Shown: positions 1 through 11,092, counted from the first letter of the stretch. The stretch is 64,000 nt of DNA from CAWJFJ01 sp963800065 (GCA_963800065.1 CAWCZO010000003.1:248001-312000), one strand, 5' to 3'. Numbers and translations are program-made. The notes: generated by a model not told the origin, from the letters alone.

Positions 1-21
1 CGTGTGAGTAGGATCGCCCCT

Positions 22-96
22 GTGAAGAAGCTGCTGATCCTCGCCATCCTCGTCGCCCTCGGATTCGTCGCCGCCAAGCGGCTCCGCGAAGCCTGA
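22..96 (+). CDS. Small single-helix membrane protein (may begin upstream of the window)
   Basis: A GTG-started frame encodes 24 residues: Met-Lys-Lys, one run of about 17 hydrophobic residues, then a basic tail ending KRLREA. This is the layout of a tiny single-pass membrane protein. The same frame is open back to base 1 (another GTG at 4), so the true start may lie outside the window. Mini-proteins of this kind, such as the DLW-39 group, are common in actinobacteria. I see no motif that assigns a function. Confidence 0.45.
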   Translation: MKKLLILAILVALGFVAAKRLREA

Positions 97-150
97 GCCC
101 CCGGGCGGAGGCCCTGAGGCCCCCGCCGGCGTCCGTCCCTCCGACCGCGC

Positions 151-942
151 TCAACCGGCGGTCCGCCGCTGGTTGTACCGCCACGCCAGCATCGCCGCCC
201 CCGAGACGGCCAGTGCCGCTCCGGTGACGGCCGCCGCCGTGGGGAGGTTCGGGACGGGGACGCGGTCGCGCAGGCGGACCGGCCGGGAGAACTGCCGGAT
301 CTCCCACCCGCGCTCGCGGGCCAGGCGGGCCAGGACGCGGTCGGGGTTGACGGCCACCGGGTGGCCGACCACCTCGAGCATGGGGACGTCGGTGTAGGAG
401 TCGCTGTAGGCGTAGGACCCTTCGAGGTCGATCCCCTCGAAGAGGGTGAGGGAGCGGATGGCGTCCGCCTTGAAGAGTCCGTAGGCGTAGAAGGCCATCT
501 CCCCGGTGTAGCGACCGTCGAGGTCGACCACGGCCCGGCTGGCGATGGCACCGTCGACCCCCAGGTACTCGGCCAGCGGCTGGACGATCTCCTCGGGCGA
601 GGCGGAGACGATGAAGGTCCGCCGCCCGGCGGCGCGGTGGTGGTCGATGAGCTCCATGGCCTCGGCGTAGATGATCGGCTCCACGACCTCGTCGAGGGCC
701 TCGCGGACCAGGTCCGACACCTGGGTCTGGTCCCACCCCCTGGTCATGGCCAGGACCGACTCCCTGATCCGGGCTAGCTTCTGCTCGCTGGCACCCAGGT
801 GGAGGTAGACGAGCTGGGAGACGAGGGCCCGCAGGACCGTCCGGCGCGAGATCAGACCGCCCCGGTAGAAGGTGTGGCCGAAGGCGGCCATCGAGGCCCG
901 GGCGATGACCGTCTTGTCCAGGTCGAAGAAGGCCGCCTCCAT
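151..942 (-). CDS. HAD-superfamily hydrolase, subfamily IB (SerB-like), membrane-anchored
   Basis: A 263-residue haloacid-dehalogenase phosphatase. Motif I is FDLDKT near residue 7, motif II is the VSAS segment near 113, and motif III/IV is the YSDSYTDVPML segment near 181, which carries the Mg-binding Asp pair. These fit a phosphoserine-phosphatase-like (IB) enzyme acting on a small phosphomonoester. The last 30 residues hold one hydrophobic helix followed by RYNQRR, so the enzyme is probably tethered to the membrane by its C-terminus. A TAGACT hexamer lies 8 bases before the ATG. The substrate cannot be read from the sequence. The gene is transcribed in the same direction as the two TrkA genes upstream of it. 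Confidence 0.85.
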   Translation of the reverse strand: MEAAFFDLDKTVIARASMAAFGHTFYRGGLISRRTVLRALVSQLVYLHLGASEQKLARIRESVLAMTRGWDQTQVSDLVREALDEVVEPIIYAEAMELIDHHRAAGRRTFIVSASPEEIVQPLAEYLGVDGAIASRAVVDLDGRYTGEMAFYAYGLFKADAIRSLTLFEGIDLEGSYAYSDSYTDVPMLEVVGHPVAVNPDRVLARLARERGWEIRQFSRPVRLRDRVPVPNLPTAAAVTGAALAVSGAAMLAWRYNQRRTAG

Positions 943-984
943 GAGCTCCGAGTCTACGGTCGCCCCCCTCGGTGGGAGGCGACG

Positions 985-1647
985 TCAGGGACCGACCAGC
1001 AGGTGGCGGACGGCGTCCTCGGCATCGCCGATGACCAGGGCCAGGACCTCGTCGCCGGCGCTCAGGACGGTGTCGCCCCGGGGCACGACCAGGCGGTCGT
1101 GACGGACCACGGCCACGATGGTGGCGTCGCGGGGGATCTCGAGGTCGGAGAGGGCGATCCCCTCGGCCGGCGAGCCCTCGGCCAGGGTCACCTCCACCAG
1201 GTTGGCCGACCCCCCCTCGAACTGGAGCAAGCGGACGAGCGACCCCACCGAGACGGCCTCCTCCACCAGGGCGGTGAGCAGTTGGGGGGTCGAGACCGAG
1301 ACGTCGACGCCCCAGGACTCGTTGAACAGCCACTGGTTGTCGGGATGGTTCACCCGGGCCACGACGCGGGGGACGGCGAACTCCTGCTTCGACAGCAGCG
1401 AGATGACCAGATTGTCCTCGTCGTCGCCGGTGGCGGCCACGGCCACGTCGACGTCGGCCATCCCGGCCGCCACCAGCGAGCTCACCTCACAGGCGTCGGC
1501 CGCCACCCAGGAGACGTCGAGGGAGTGGCGCAGGCGCTCGACGAGATCGGGGTCCCGCTCGATGAGGAGGACGTCGTGGCCGTTGGCCCGGAGGTCCTTG
1601 GCGATGGCCGTCCCCACGCTGCCGGCCCCGGCGATGGCCACTTTCAC
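985..1647 (-). CDS. TrkA/RCK-type potassium-channel regulatory protein (CeoC-like)
   Basis: A 220-residue protein with an N-terminal Rossmann TrkA-N (RCK_N) domain (GAGSVG at residues 7-12, acidic ERD closing the second strand) and a C-terminal TrkA-C domain from about residue 135. RCK proteins bind NAD(H), ATP or, through RCK_C, c-di-AMP, and gate a partner K+ transporter at the membrane. It lies 31 bases downstream of a second RCK gene, and both are divergent from a KimA-type transporter. That matches the ceoB-ceoC-permease arrangement of other actinobacteria. No TrkH/KtrB channel subunit is present, so the KimA-type protein is the obvious partner (inference). Confidence 0.88.
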   Translation of the reverse strand: MKVAIAGAGSVGTAIAKDLRANGHDVLLIERDPDLVERLRHSLDVSWVAADACEVSSLVAAGMADVDVAVAATGDDEDNLVISLLSKQEFAVPRVVARVNHPDNQWLFNESWGVDVSVSTPQLLTALVEEAVSVGSLVRLLQFEGGSANLVEVTLAEGSPAEGIALSDLEIPRDATIVAVVRHDRLVVPRGDTVLSAGDEVLALVIGDAEDAVRHLLVGP

Positions 1648-1678
1648 CGGGGGGTCACCTCCACCGGGGGGGTCACCG

Positions 1679-2368
1679 TCACTGACGCCTGCGACCTTCG
1701 ACAGGGCTCGACACCGGCGTCCCCGTGGCGATACGGCGCTCGAGATCGGCCATGGCGTCCTTCATCACGGCCACGTGGAGGACGTCACCCTCCTGGCCCA
1801 CCATGGCGGCGAGATCCAGGCGGGGGACGCCGCCCCGGGTGACGGCCACCAGGTTGGCCCGCCCCTCGAGACCGAGGTCGTAGAGACGCTTCCCGGCCCA
1901 CGCCTCGGGGAGGAGGTGCTCGACGAGGACGAGCTGGCCGGTGGCGTCGGTCCATTCGCCGGTGACGGTCTCCGGCAGCAACCGACGGAGGACCTGATCG
2001 ATCGTCCACGTCACGGTGGCCACCGTGGGGATGCCCAGGCGCTGGTAGATCTCGGCCCGCTTGGGGTCGTAGATCCGGGCCACGACGTTGGCGATCCCGT
2101 AGTTCTCGCGGGCGATCCGGGCCGTGAGGATGTTGGAGTTGTCCCCGCTCGTCACCGCCGCCAGGGCGTCGGCGGTGCCGGCCCCGGCCTTGTCGAGATC
2201 GTCGCGGTCGAAGCCCGAGCCCACCACCGTGGTCCCCGGCCACCCGGCCGGGAGGCGGCGGAAGGCCCGGGGCGCCTTGTCGAGGACGGCCACGCTGTGG
2301 CCCTGGTGGGCCAGGCCGACGGCGAGCCCGGAACCGACCCTCCCGCACCCGACCACGACCACATGCAC
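1679..2368 (-). CDS. TrkA/RCK-type potassium uptake regulator (CeoB-like)
   Basis: About 229 residues. TrkA-N Rossmann motif GCGRVGSG begins about 8 residues in, then a RIYDP segment and a TrkA-C domain in the last 80 residues. I chose GTG at 2368, giving MHVVVVGCGRVG, the usual N-terminus of the family. GTG 2383 upstream is also open, and GTG 2362 has the best-spaced GGAG. It is first of a two-gene RCK unit and reads away from the transporter gene across a 110-base control region. The likely role is nucleotide-dependent control of K+ uptake, as for its neighbour. Confidence 0.88.
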   Translation of the reverse strand: MHVVVVGCGRVGSGLAVGLAHQGHSVAVLDKAPRAFRRLPAGWPGTTVVGSGFDRDDLDKAGAGTADALAAVTSGDNSNILTARIARENYGIANVVARIYDPKRAEIYQRLGIPTVATVTWTIDQVLRRLLPETVTGEWTDATGQLVLVEHLLPEAWAGKRLYDLGLEGRANLVAVTRGGVPRLDLAAMVGQEGDVLHVAVMKDAMADLERRIATGTPVSSPVEGRRRQ

Positions 2369-2395
2369 CGCTCCATGCAACACGGCGGGGGGCGG

Positions 2396-2462
2396 GATGA
2401 CAATTCATTTACGTCATCGCACCGTCATCACCCCGCCGTTGTCCTTGGCGGCCGGGGTGATG
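2396..2462. promoter_or_regulatory. Divergent control region between the RCK genes and the KimA-type gene
   Basis: The spacer holds repeated GTCATC/GATGAC elements. GATGAC (2396-2401) and GTCATC (2413-2418) form an inverted repeat around an A/T-rich core. A second GTCATC lies at 2424-2429. A 10-base inverted repeat, CATCACCCCG (2426-2435) and CGGGGTGATG (2453-2462), can fold in the transporter leader. The A/T-rich core stands out from its surroundings and is a likely promoter or operator for one or both directions. The binding protein is unknown. I looked for a ydaO-type c-di-AMP riboswitch, but the leader is too short. Confidence 0.5.
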
Positions 2463-2478
2463 TGGTTACCTGAGGGGG

Positions 2479-4887
2479 ATGAACGAGGCCGGGCCCAGCG
2501 TCTCCGATCCGGCCGCCCCCGTCGCCCCGGTCCGCCCCGGTGACCGGTCGGTGGCCCCCGTGGCCCTGCCCTTCCGGGAGACGCCCGACCTCCCCGAGAC
2601 CCTCCGTTACCGGCTGAAGAACGCCGTCCTGGGGCCGCCGTTGGCCTCGGAGCGGACCTCGACCGAGCGTCTGGGGAAACCGACGGCGTTGGCCGTCCTG
2701 TCCTCGGATGTGATCTCGTCCTCGGCCTACGCCACCGAGCAGATCCTGCTGACCCTGGTGAAGGCCATCGGCGTCGCCGCCTTCTCCCTCGTGCTGGGGG
2801 TGAGTGCGGCCGTCATCGTGGTGCTCTTCTTCGTGACCCTCTCGTACCTCGAGGTGGTGAAGGTCTACACCAAGGCGGGGGGCGCCTACGTGGTGGCGCG
2901 CGAGAACTTCGGTCCGAACGTGGCCCAGATCGCCGCCGTGTCGTTGTTGATCGACTACACCCTCACGGTGGCCGTGTCGGTGGCGGCCGGCGTGGCCGCG
3001 CTCACGTCGGTCTTCGCCTCACTCGACCGGTGGACGGTGGAGATCGCCGTCGCCTTCGTGGCGATCATCGCCTACGGGAACCTGCGCGGGATCCGGGAGG
3101 CCGGTCGGACCTTCGCCGTCCCCACCTACTTCTTCATCGTGAACATGGTGATCCTGATCGTCTTCGGCATCGTGAAGGACACCCTCGGTGAGCTCCACGC
3201 CCATTCGCTGAACCTGAAGGACCACGTCGCCATCGGCCGGCCCGGCAGCGGCCTGCTGATCGGGGCCAGCCTCTTCATCGTCATGAAATCGTTCGCCGCC
3301 GGGGGATCGGCCCTGACGGGGACCGAGGCCATCTCCAACGGGGTGAGTGTCTTCCGCCAGCCCGAGGCCAGAAACGCCCGGCAGACCCTGGTGATCATGG
3401 CCGTCATCCTGGGCACGCTGGTGATGGGGGTGGCCTTTCTGGCCTCGGTCGTCCACCCCGTCCCCCGCACCGACGGGATCCCGACGGTGGTGGCCCAGAT
3501 CGCCAGGGACGTCTACGGCCACGGTGCCTTGGGCAGCGTGCTCTACATCGCCCTCCAGGGGGGGACACTGCTCATCCTGGTGCTGGCGGCCAACACCAGC
3601 TTCACCGGCTTCCCCTTCCTGGCCTCCTTCGCCGCCGCCGACTCCTACCTGCCGCGGGCGCTGACCCGGCGCGGGCACCGGCTGGTGTTCTCCACCGGGA
3701 TCATCGTCCTGACGATCGTGTCGATCGCGCTGCTGGTGGTGACCAACGCCGAGGTGGACAACCTGATCCCCCTCTACGCCATCGGCGTCTTCACCGGCTT
3801 CACCATCGCCGGGGCCGGGATGGTCAAGTACCACCTGATGCACCGGGAACCGCAGTGGCAGCGCCGGTCGATCATCAACGGGACGGCCGGGGTCCTCTCG
3901 TTCATCGTCGACATCATCATCGCCGTGACGAAATTCAAACAAGGAGCGTGGGTCGTCCTCGTCCTTCTCCCCCTGGGGGTGCTGATCCTCCTGCGGCTCC
4001 ACCGGCAATACGTGAGCGAGGACAAGCAACTCGAGCAGGACGCCGCCATCGCCTGTGAGGCGCCGGTCCTGCGCCGCCACGTCGTCCTCGTCCTCATCGA
4101 CCGGATGGACCTGGCCACCGCCCGCGCCATCCAGTACGCCCGGACCCTCTCGCCCGATGAGCTGCGGGCCGTCCACTTCGCCGTCGACCCGTTGGAGTCG
4201 GGGGATCTCGAGGCGGACTGGAGCCGTCTCGGCCTGTCGCGGCTCCCCCTCGACATCATCGAGTGCCCGGACCGGCGTCTGGCCCGCGCCGCGCTGGAGC
4301 TGGCGGCGCAGACCACCGGGGACGGGACCACCGAGCTCACCATCCTCCTGCCCCGGCGCGGCTTCGCCGCCGGTTGGCGGCGGCTGCTCCACGACCGCAG
4401 CGCCGACCGGATCGCCGCCGCCGTGGGCCAGTTGCCTCACGTCAATGCCACCATCGTCCCCTTCCAGCTGGCCCGCGGTCGGACCGGAGAACGGGGGCGG
4501 CGGCTCATCGAGAGTGCCGCCGCCCGGGCCGTGCGGACGACCCGCGACTTCGACCGGATGGAGGTGGAGCTGGGCGCCCAGGCCGAGGGGACCACGCCCA
4601 TCGCCGAAGCCGCCTGGCGGGGCCGCGTCCGGGTGGCCGGGCGGGTGAAGTCGATCCGGGTGCCCACGCGGACGCCGACGCCCAACCTCGAGTGCACCCT
4701 GGTCGACGGGACCGGGGCCCTCCTGCTCGTCTTCCAGGGGCGGCGCCGGATCCCCGGGATCCAGCAGGGGGCCCGCCTGGTGGCCCAGGGGACGGTGGGG
4801 GCCTGGGAGGGACGGCTGGCCATCTTGAACCCCGACTACGAGCTGATCGCCGGACCCGACACCGAGGGGGTCGACCTCCGCAGCTGA
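2479..4887 (+). CDS. KimA-type (APC superfamily) potassium transporter with C-terminal OB-fold
   Basis: An 802-residue protein. The first half is a 12-helix APC-type permease close to Bacillus subtilis KimA (YdaO), the K+/H+ symporter inhibited by c-di-AMP. The shared blocks are LSSD-SS-YATEQIL near 75, GGAYVVARENFG near 135, SALTGTEAISNG near 280 and ILVLAANTSFTGFP near 370. A soluble cytoplasmic region follows, as in KimA. Residues 715-790 add an OB-fold-like domain (VRVAGRVKSI, ending LAILNPDYELI) that KimA lacks. It is divergent from two RCK genes. Many annotation pipelines would call it an amino-acid permease. The K+ role is inferred from the close KimA likeness and the RCK neighbours. 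AGGGGG directly precedes the ATG. Confidence 0.85.
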   Translation: MNEAGPSVSDPAAPVAPVRPGDRSVAPVALPFRETPDLPETLRYRLKNAVLGPPLASERTSTERLGKPTALAVLSSDVISSSAYATEQILLTLVKAIGVAAFSLVLGVSAAVIVVLFFVTLSYLEVVKVYTKAGGAYVVARENFGPNVAQIAAVSLLIDYTLTVAVSVAAGVAALTSVFASLDRWTVEIAVAFVAIIAYGNLRGIREAGRTFAVPTYFFIVNMVILIVFGIVKDTLGELHAHSLNLKDHVAIGRPGSGLLIGASLFIVMKSFAAGGSALTGTEAISNGVSVFRQPEARNARQTLVIMAVILGTLVMGVAFLASVVHPVPRTDGIPTVVAQIARDVYGHGALGSVLYIALQGGTLLILVLAANTSFTGFPFLASFAAADSYLPRALTRRGHRLVFSTGIIVLTIVSIALLVVTNAEVDNLIPLYAIGVFTGFTIAGAGMVKYHLMHREPQWQRRSIINGTAGVLSFIVDIIIAVTKFKQGAWVVLVLLPLGVLILLRLHRQYVSEDKQLEQDAAIACEAPVLRRHVVLVLIDRMDLATARAIQYARTLSPDELRAVHFAVDPLESGDLEADWSRLGLSRLPLDIIECPDRRLARAALELAAQTTGDGTTELTILLPRRGFAAGWRRLLHDRSADRIAAAVGQLPHVNATIVPFQLARGRTGERGRRLIESAAARAVRTTRDFDRMEVELGAQAEGTTPIAEAAWRGRVRVAGRVKSIRVPTRTPTPNLECTLVDGTGALLLVFQGRRRIPGIQQGARLVAQGTVGAWEGRLAILNPDYELIAGPDTEGVDLRS

Positions 4888-4906
4888 GGCTCCGGCGGTG
4901 CCTTCC

Positions 4907-4962
4907 TTGCCGGTCGTCGCGTGGAGTCTGTATCGTCAGGCGCCGTCCTCGGGAGGCCGAGG
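4907..4962 (+). promoter_or_regulatory. Promoter and structured leader of the pyrophosphatase gene
   Basis: TTGCCG (4907-4912) and TATCGT (4931-4936), 18 bases apart, look like a vegetative promoter. Transcription would start near 4943, leaving a leader of about 130 bases before the ATG at 5076. CCTCGG (4947-4952) and CCGAGG (4957-4962) form a perfect hairpin right at the predicted 5' end. Further G/C-rich pairing is possible around 5020-5058. I do not recognise a known riboswitch class here. Confidence 0.45.
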
Positions 4963-5075
4963 CCGCATCGGCGAGCCGCCTCCCAACCCGAACCACCTGA
5001 TCGTCATCAACCGGAGCACGACCGGCCACCGGCCCCTGACGGGTCCGGGGACCGGATGAAGGGAGCAGCAGGCGA

Positions 5076-7427
<2,352 letters not shown>

Positions 7428-7542
7428 GCGGGCCCTGACCCCCCGGGACCGGGCCACCCGGGCATACTTCCGGGCCGGGAGGGGCGCCGTGACCTGCGGT
7501 TGTTGACAGGGCAGGCCGTCACCCTCCACGCTCACCACGACA

Positions 7543-10446
7543 ATGCCTCCTCCCCCCCGAGCCACCCCGACCCGGTCCAACGGCGCCGGCCGGCCCCTCG
7601 TGATCGTCGAGTCGCCGGCCAAGGCCCGGACCATCGCGGGCCTCCTGGGCCCCGAGTTCGTGGTCGAGTCGTCGGTGGGCCACATCCGGGACCTGCCCCG
7701 GCGGGCCAACGAGGTCCCCGCCGCCTTCAAGGGTGAGGGCTGGGCGCGACTCGGGGTCGACGTCGACAACGGGTTCAAGCCCCTCTACGTGGTGGCCCCC
7801 GAGAAGCGCGACGTGGTGGCCAAATTGAAGGCCCTCGTGAAGCAGGCCAGCGAGGTCTATCTGGCCACGGACGAGGACCGCGAGGGGGAGTCGATCGCCT
7901 GGCACCTGAGCGAGGTCCTCTCCCCCCAGGTCCCGGTGAAGAGGATGGTCTTCCACGAGATCACCCGGTCGGCCATCGAGCGCGCCGTGGAGGAGTGGCG
8001 CGATCTCGACCGCCGGCTGGTCGACGCCCAGGAGGCCCGCCGGATCCTCGACCGCCTCTACGGCTACGAGGTCTCCCCCGTCCTGTGGAAGAAGATCATG
8101 CCCCGGCTGTCGGCCGGCCGGGTCCAGTCGGTGGCCACCCGGATGATCGTCGAGCGCGAGCGGGCCCGGATGAGGTTCCGCTCGGCCACCTGGTGGGACG
8201 TGGACGGCACCTTCGAGGCCACCGACGCGGGCGGGGCGGGCCAGAGCTTCGGCGCCGGCCTGGTGGCCCTGGGGGGCACGCCCGTGGCCACCGGGCGCGA
8301 TTTCTCGGAGACGGGTGTCCTCTCGGCGCGCGGTGAGGTCAGGGTCCTCGGTGAACGTGAGGCGACCGACCTGGCGGCCGGGCTCCAGGACCGGCCCTTC
8401 ACGGTGAAGTCGGTGACCGAGAAGCCGCTGCGGCGGACGCCGGCGCCGCCCTTCATGACCTCGACGCTGCAGCAGGAGGCCAGCCGGAAGCTCCGCTTCG
8501 GGGCCCAGCGGACCATGCAGGTGGCCCAGCGCCTCTACGAGCAGGGCTGGATCACCTACATGAGGACCGACTCGACCACGCTCTCCGACGAGGCCCTCTC
8601 GGCCTCGCGCGGCCAGGCCGCCGAGCTCTACGGGCCCGAGTACGTCCCCGACCGGCCCCGCCGCTACGAGCGGAAGGTCAAGAACGCCCAGGAGGCCCAC
8701 GAGGCCATCCGGCCCGCCGGGGAGTCCTTCCGGACCCCGGACCAGGCCGCCGGCGAACTCTCGGGCGACGCCCTGCGCCTCTACGACCTCATCTGGAAGC
8801 GGACGGTGGCCTCGCAGATGGCCGACGCCACCGGGACGAGCGCCCAGGTCCGGCTGGTGGGGACGCCGGCGGCCGGCTCCGCCATGACCGGGGAGAACGG
8901 TGTCGTCGAAGAAGCGGAGTTCGCCGCCTCGGGCCAGGTGATCTCCTTCCCCGGTTTCCTCCGGGCCTACGTGGAGGGATCCGACGACCCCGACGCCGAC
9001 CTGGCCGAGCGCGAGGTCCAGCTGCCGGCGCTCGCCGAGGGCGACACGGTGTCGGCCACCGCCCTCGAGCCGAAGTCGCACACCACCCAGCCACCGGCGC
9101 GCTACACCGAGGCCTCGCTGGTGAAGAACCTCGAGGAGCTCGGGGTGGGACGTCCGTCGACCTACGCCTCCATCCTGGGGACCATCCAGGAGCGGGGATA
9201 CGTCTGGAAGAAGGGGACCGCCCTCGTCCCCTCCTTCACCGCCTTCGCCGTGGTGGGTCTGCTCGAGCAGTACTTCGCCAACCTCGTCGACTACGGCTTC
9301 ACCGCCGCCATGGAGAACGACCTCGACGAGATCGCCGGGGGGGCCCGCGAGGCCCTGCCCTGGCTCACCAGTTTCTATTTCGGCGACCCCGGTGCCGCCG
9401 GCCACGGGGCCGCCGGGGGGAACGGTCACGGCGACGGGGCCGGGAACGGCAACGGGGTCGTCAACCGCGGCCTCAAGAGCGAGATCGCCGTCCACCTGGG
9501 CGAGATCGACGCCCGCCAGGTGAACTCCATCCCCCTCGGCGACGACGCCGAGGGCCGCGCCGTGGTGGCCCGCGTCGGTCGCTACGGGCCCTATCTCCAG
9601 CGCGAGGAGGAGCGGGCCTCGATACCCGAGGACCTCCCCCCCGACGAGCTGACCCTCGAGAAGGCCGAGGAGATGCTGGCGGCGCCGTCGGGGGACCGGG
9701 CCCTCGGGAACCACCCCGACGAGGAGCTCCCCGTCATCGCCCGGACCGGTCGCTTCGGTCCCTACGTCCAGCTGGGGGAGGGGGTCGACGGGGACAAGCC
9801 CCGGACGGCCTCGCTGTTCAAGACCATGTCGCTCGACACCGTCACCCTCGACGACGCCGTCCGGTTGCTCCGGTTGCCGCGACCGGTGGGCGCCGACCCG
9901 GCCACGGGGGAGGAGATCGTGGCCCTGAACGGGCGGTTCGGCCCCTACCTGAAGAGGGGGACCGACACCCGCAGCCTGACCGGCGAGGAGGAGCTCTTCA
10001 CCGTCACCCTGGACGAGGCGGTGGCGCTGTTCGCCCAACCCAAGCGGGGCCGGGGCCGGACGGCGGCGGCGCCGCTCAAGGAGCTGGGCGACGACCCCGA
10101 CACGAAGCAGCCGATCGTGCTGCGGTCCGGACGCTTCGGGCCGTACGTCACCGACGGGACGACCAACGCCTCGTTGCGCCAGGGCGACGACGCCGAGACG
10201 ATCACCCACGAGCGCGCCGTCGAGCTCCTGGCCGACCGCCGCGCCGCCGGCCCCCCCGTCAAGCGGGCCCGGAAGGCGGCCAAGGCCAAGAAGACGGCGG
10301 CCAAGAAGACGGCGGCCAAGAAGACCGGCGCCAAGAAGACGGCGGCCAAGAAGACCGGCGCCAAGAAGACGGCGGCGACGAAGGCGTCGAAGACGTCGAA
10401 GACGTCGGACGGGGCGGGGCCGGCGGCGCCCGATTCCGACGACTGA
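7543..10446 (+). CDS. topA: DNA topoisomerase I
   Basis: A 967-residue type IA topoisomerase that relaxes negative supercoils. The Toprim domain begins with VIVESPAKA near residue 22, with DEDREGE near 115. The catalytic Tyr is Y339 in ITYMRTDSTTLSD. In place of zinc fingers, the C-terminal third has at least four repeats built around RFGPY (near 680, 735, 805 and 865). The tail is a Lys/Ala-rich stretch of KKTAAKKTGA repeats, typical of actinobacterial TopA and needed for processive DNA binding. A Gly/Asn/His-rich linker sits near 622-642. It is followed 7 bases later by tmk, so it heads a topA-tmk-holB run. Confidence 0.97.
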   Translation: MPPPPRATPTRSNGAGRPLVIVESPAKARTIAGLLGPEFVVESSVGHIRDLPRRANEVPAAFKGEGWARLGVDVDNGFKPLYVVAPEKRDVVAKLKALVKQASEVYLATDEDREGESIAWHLSEVLSPQVPVKRMVFHEITRSAIERAVEEWRDLDRRLVDAQEARRILDRLYGYEVSPVLWKKIMPRLSAGRVQSVATRMIVERERARMRFRSATWWDVDGTFEATDAGGAGQSFGAGLVALGGTPVATGRDFSETGVLSARGEVRVLGEREATDLAAGLQDRPFTVKSVTEKPLRRTPAPPFMTSTLQQEASRKLRFGAQRTMQVAQRLYEQGWITYMRTDSTTLSDEALSASRGQAAELYGPEYVPDRPRRYERKVKNAQEAHEAIRPAGESFRTPDQAAGELSGDALRLYDLIWKRTVASQMADATGTSAQVRLVGTPAAGSAMTGENGVVEEAEFAASGQVISFPGFLRAYVEGSDDPDADLAEREVQLPALAEGDTVSATALEPKSHTTQPPARYTEASLVKNLEELGVGRPSTYASILGTIQERGYVWKKGTALVPSFTAFAVVGLLEQYFANLVDYGFTAAMENDLDEIAGGAREALPWLTSFYFGDPGAAGHGAAGGNGHGDGAGNGNGVVNRGLKSEIAVHLGEIDARQVNSIPLGDDAEGRAVVARVGRYGPYLQREEERASIPEDLPPDELTLEKAEEMLAAPSGDRALGNHPDEELPVIARTGRFGPYVQLGEGVDGDKPRTASLFKTMSLDTVTLDDAVRLLRLPRPVGADPATGEEIVALNGRFGPYLKRGTDTRSLTGEEELFTVTLDEAVALFAQPKRGRGRTAAAPLKELGDDPDTKQPIVLRSGRFGPYVTDGTTNASLRQGDDAETITHERAVELLADRRAAGPPVKRARKAAKAKKTAAKKTAAKKTGAKKTAAKKTGAKKTAATKASKTSKTSDGAGPAAPDSDD

Positions 10447-10453
10447 GGCCGCT

Positions 10454-11092
10454 GTGGTGCGCGGCCGGCTGATCGCCTTCGAAGGGATCGACGGCAGCGG
10501 GAAGACCTCACAGGTCCGGCTCCTGGCCGGCGCGGCGGAGACGGCCGGCGCGCTGGAGGCCACCGCCGAACCGGGGGCCACCGCCCTCGGGACCGATCTG
10601 CGGGACCTCCTTCTGCGCAAGGACCGGCCCCCGGTGGCCGAGCGGGCCGAGGCCCTGCTGATGGCGGCCGACCGCGCCCAGCACGTGGCCGAGGTGGTGG
10701 AACCCGCCCTGGCGGCCGGGCGCTGGGTGGTCACCGACCGCTTCTCGGCGTCGACCCTGGCCTACCAGGGGTACGGCCGGGGGCTCGACCTGGGGGAGCT
10801 CCGCCGGTTGGTCGAGTGGGCGGCGGCGGGGATCGCCCCCGACCTGAACGTCCTCTTCGACGTCCCCGTCGAGGTGGCCCGGGCACGGCGGGCGTCCGGT
10901 GACGACGACCGCCTGGAGAGCCTCGACGGGGCCTTCCACGAACGGGTCCGCCAGGGGTATCTGGCCCTGGCCGCCGCCGACCCCGACCACTGGGTGGTGA
11001 TCGACGGCGCCGGCGACCCGTCCGAGGTGGCCGGGAGGGTGAGGGTGGCGGTGGAGGCCCGCCTGGGCGCCCTGCCCCCGGGAGCCCCGTGA
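10454..11092 (+). CDS. tmk: Thymidylate kinase (dTMP kinase)
   Basis: A 212-residue P-loop kinase that converts dTMP to dTDP for DNA synthesis. The P-loop is FEGIDGSGKTSQ at residues 9-20. The DR(F)S-type motif is VTDRFSASTLAYQG, which positions dTMP. The lid region is ARRASGDDDRLES. A GTG start at 10454 (or 10457) lies just after topA, and the stop overlaps the holB start by four bases (GTGA), so translation of the two is coupled. Length and motifs are normal. Confidence 0.96.
   Translation: MVRGRLIAFEGIDGSGKTSQVRLLAGAAETAGALEATAEPGATALGTDLRDLLLRKDRPPVAERAEALLMAADRAQHVAEVVEPALAAGRWVVTDRFSASTLAYQGYGRGLDLGELRRLVEWAAAGIAPDLNVLFDVPVEVARARRASGDDDRLESLDGAFHERVRQGYLALAAADPDHWVVIDGAGDPSEVAGRVRVAVEARLGALPPGAP

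Noticed and set aside
2384..2478. ydaO-type c-di-AMP riboswitch before the KimA-type gene
   Set aside because: The leader is too short and lacks the conserved core; only simple inverted repeats are present.
2479..4887. Amino-acid permease as the function of the APC-family protein
   Set aside because: Block-by-block likeness is to KimA and the neighbours are RCK potassium regulators, so K+ transport is the better call, though unproven.
10265..10400. Tandem DNA repeats that could be a CRISPR-like or satellite array
   Set aside because: They encode the Lys/Ala-rich tail of TopA in frame, a known feature of actinobacterial TopA.
7519..10734. 1071-codon open frame on the minus strand across topA and tmk
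   Set aside because: Its translation is Pro/Gly/Arg-rich low complexity, the usual antisense shadow of a G+C-rich gene; topA on the plus strand has every family motif.
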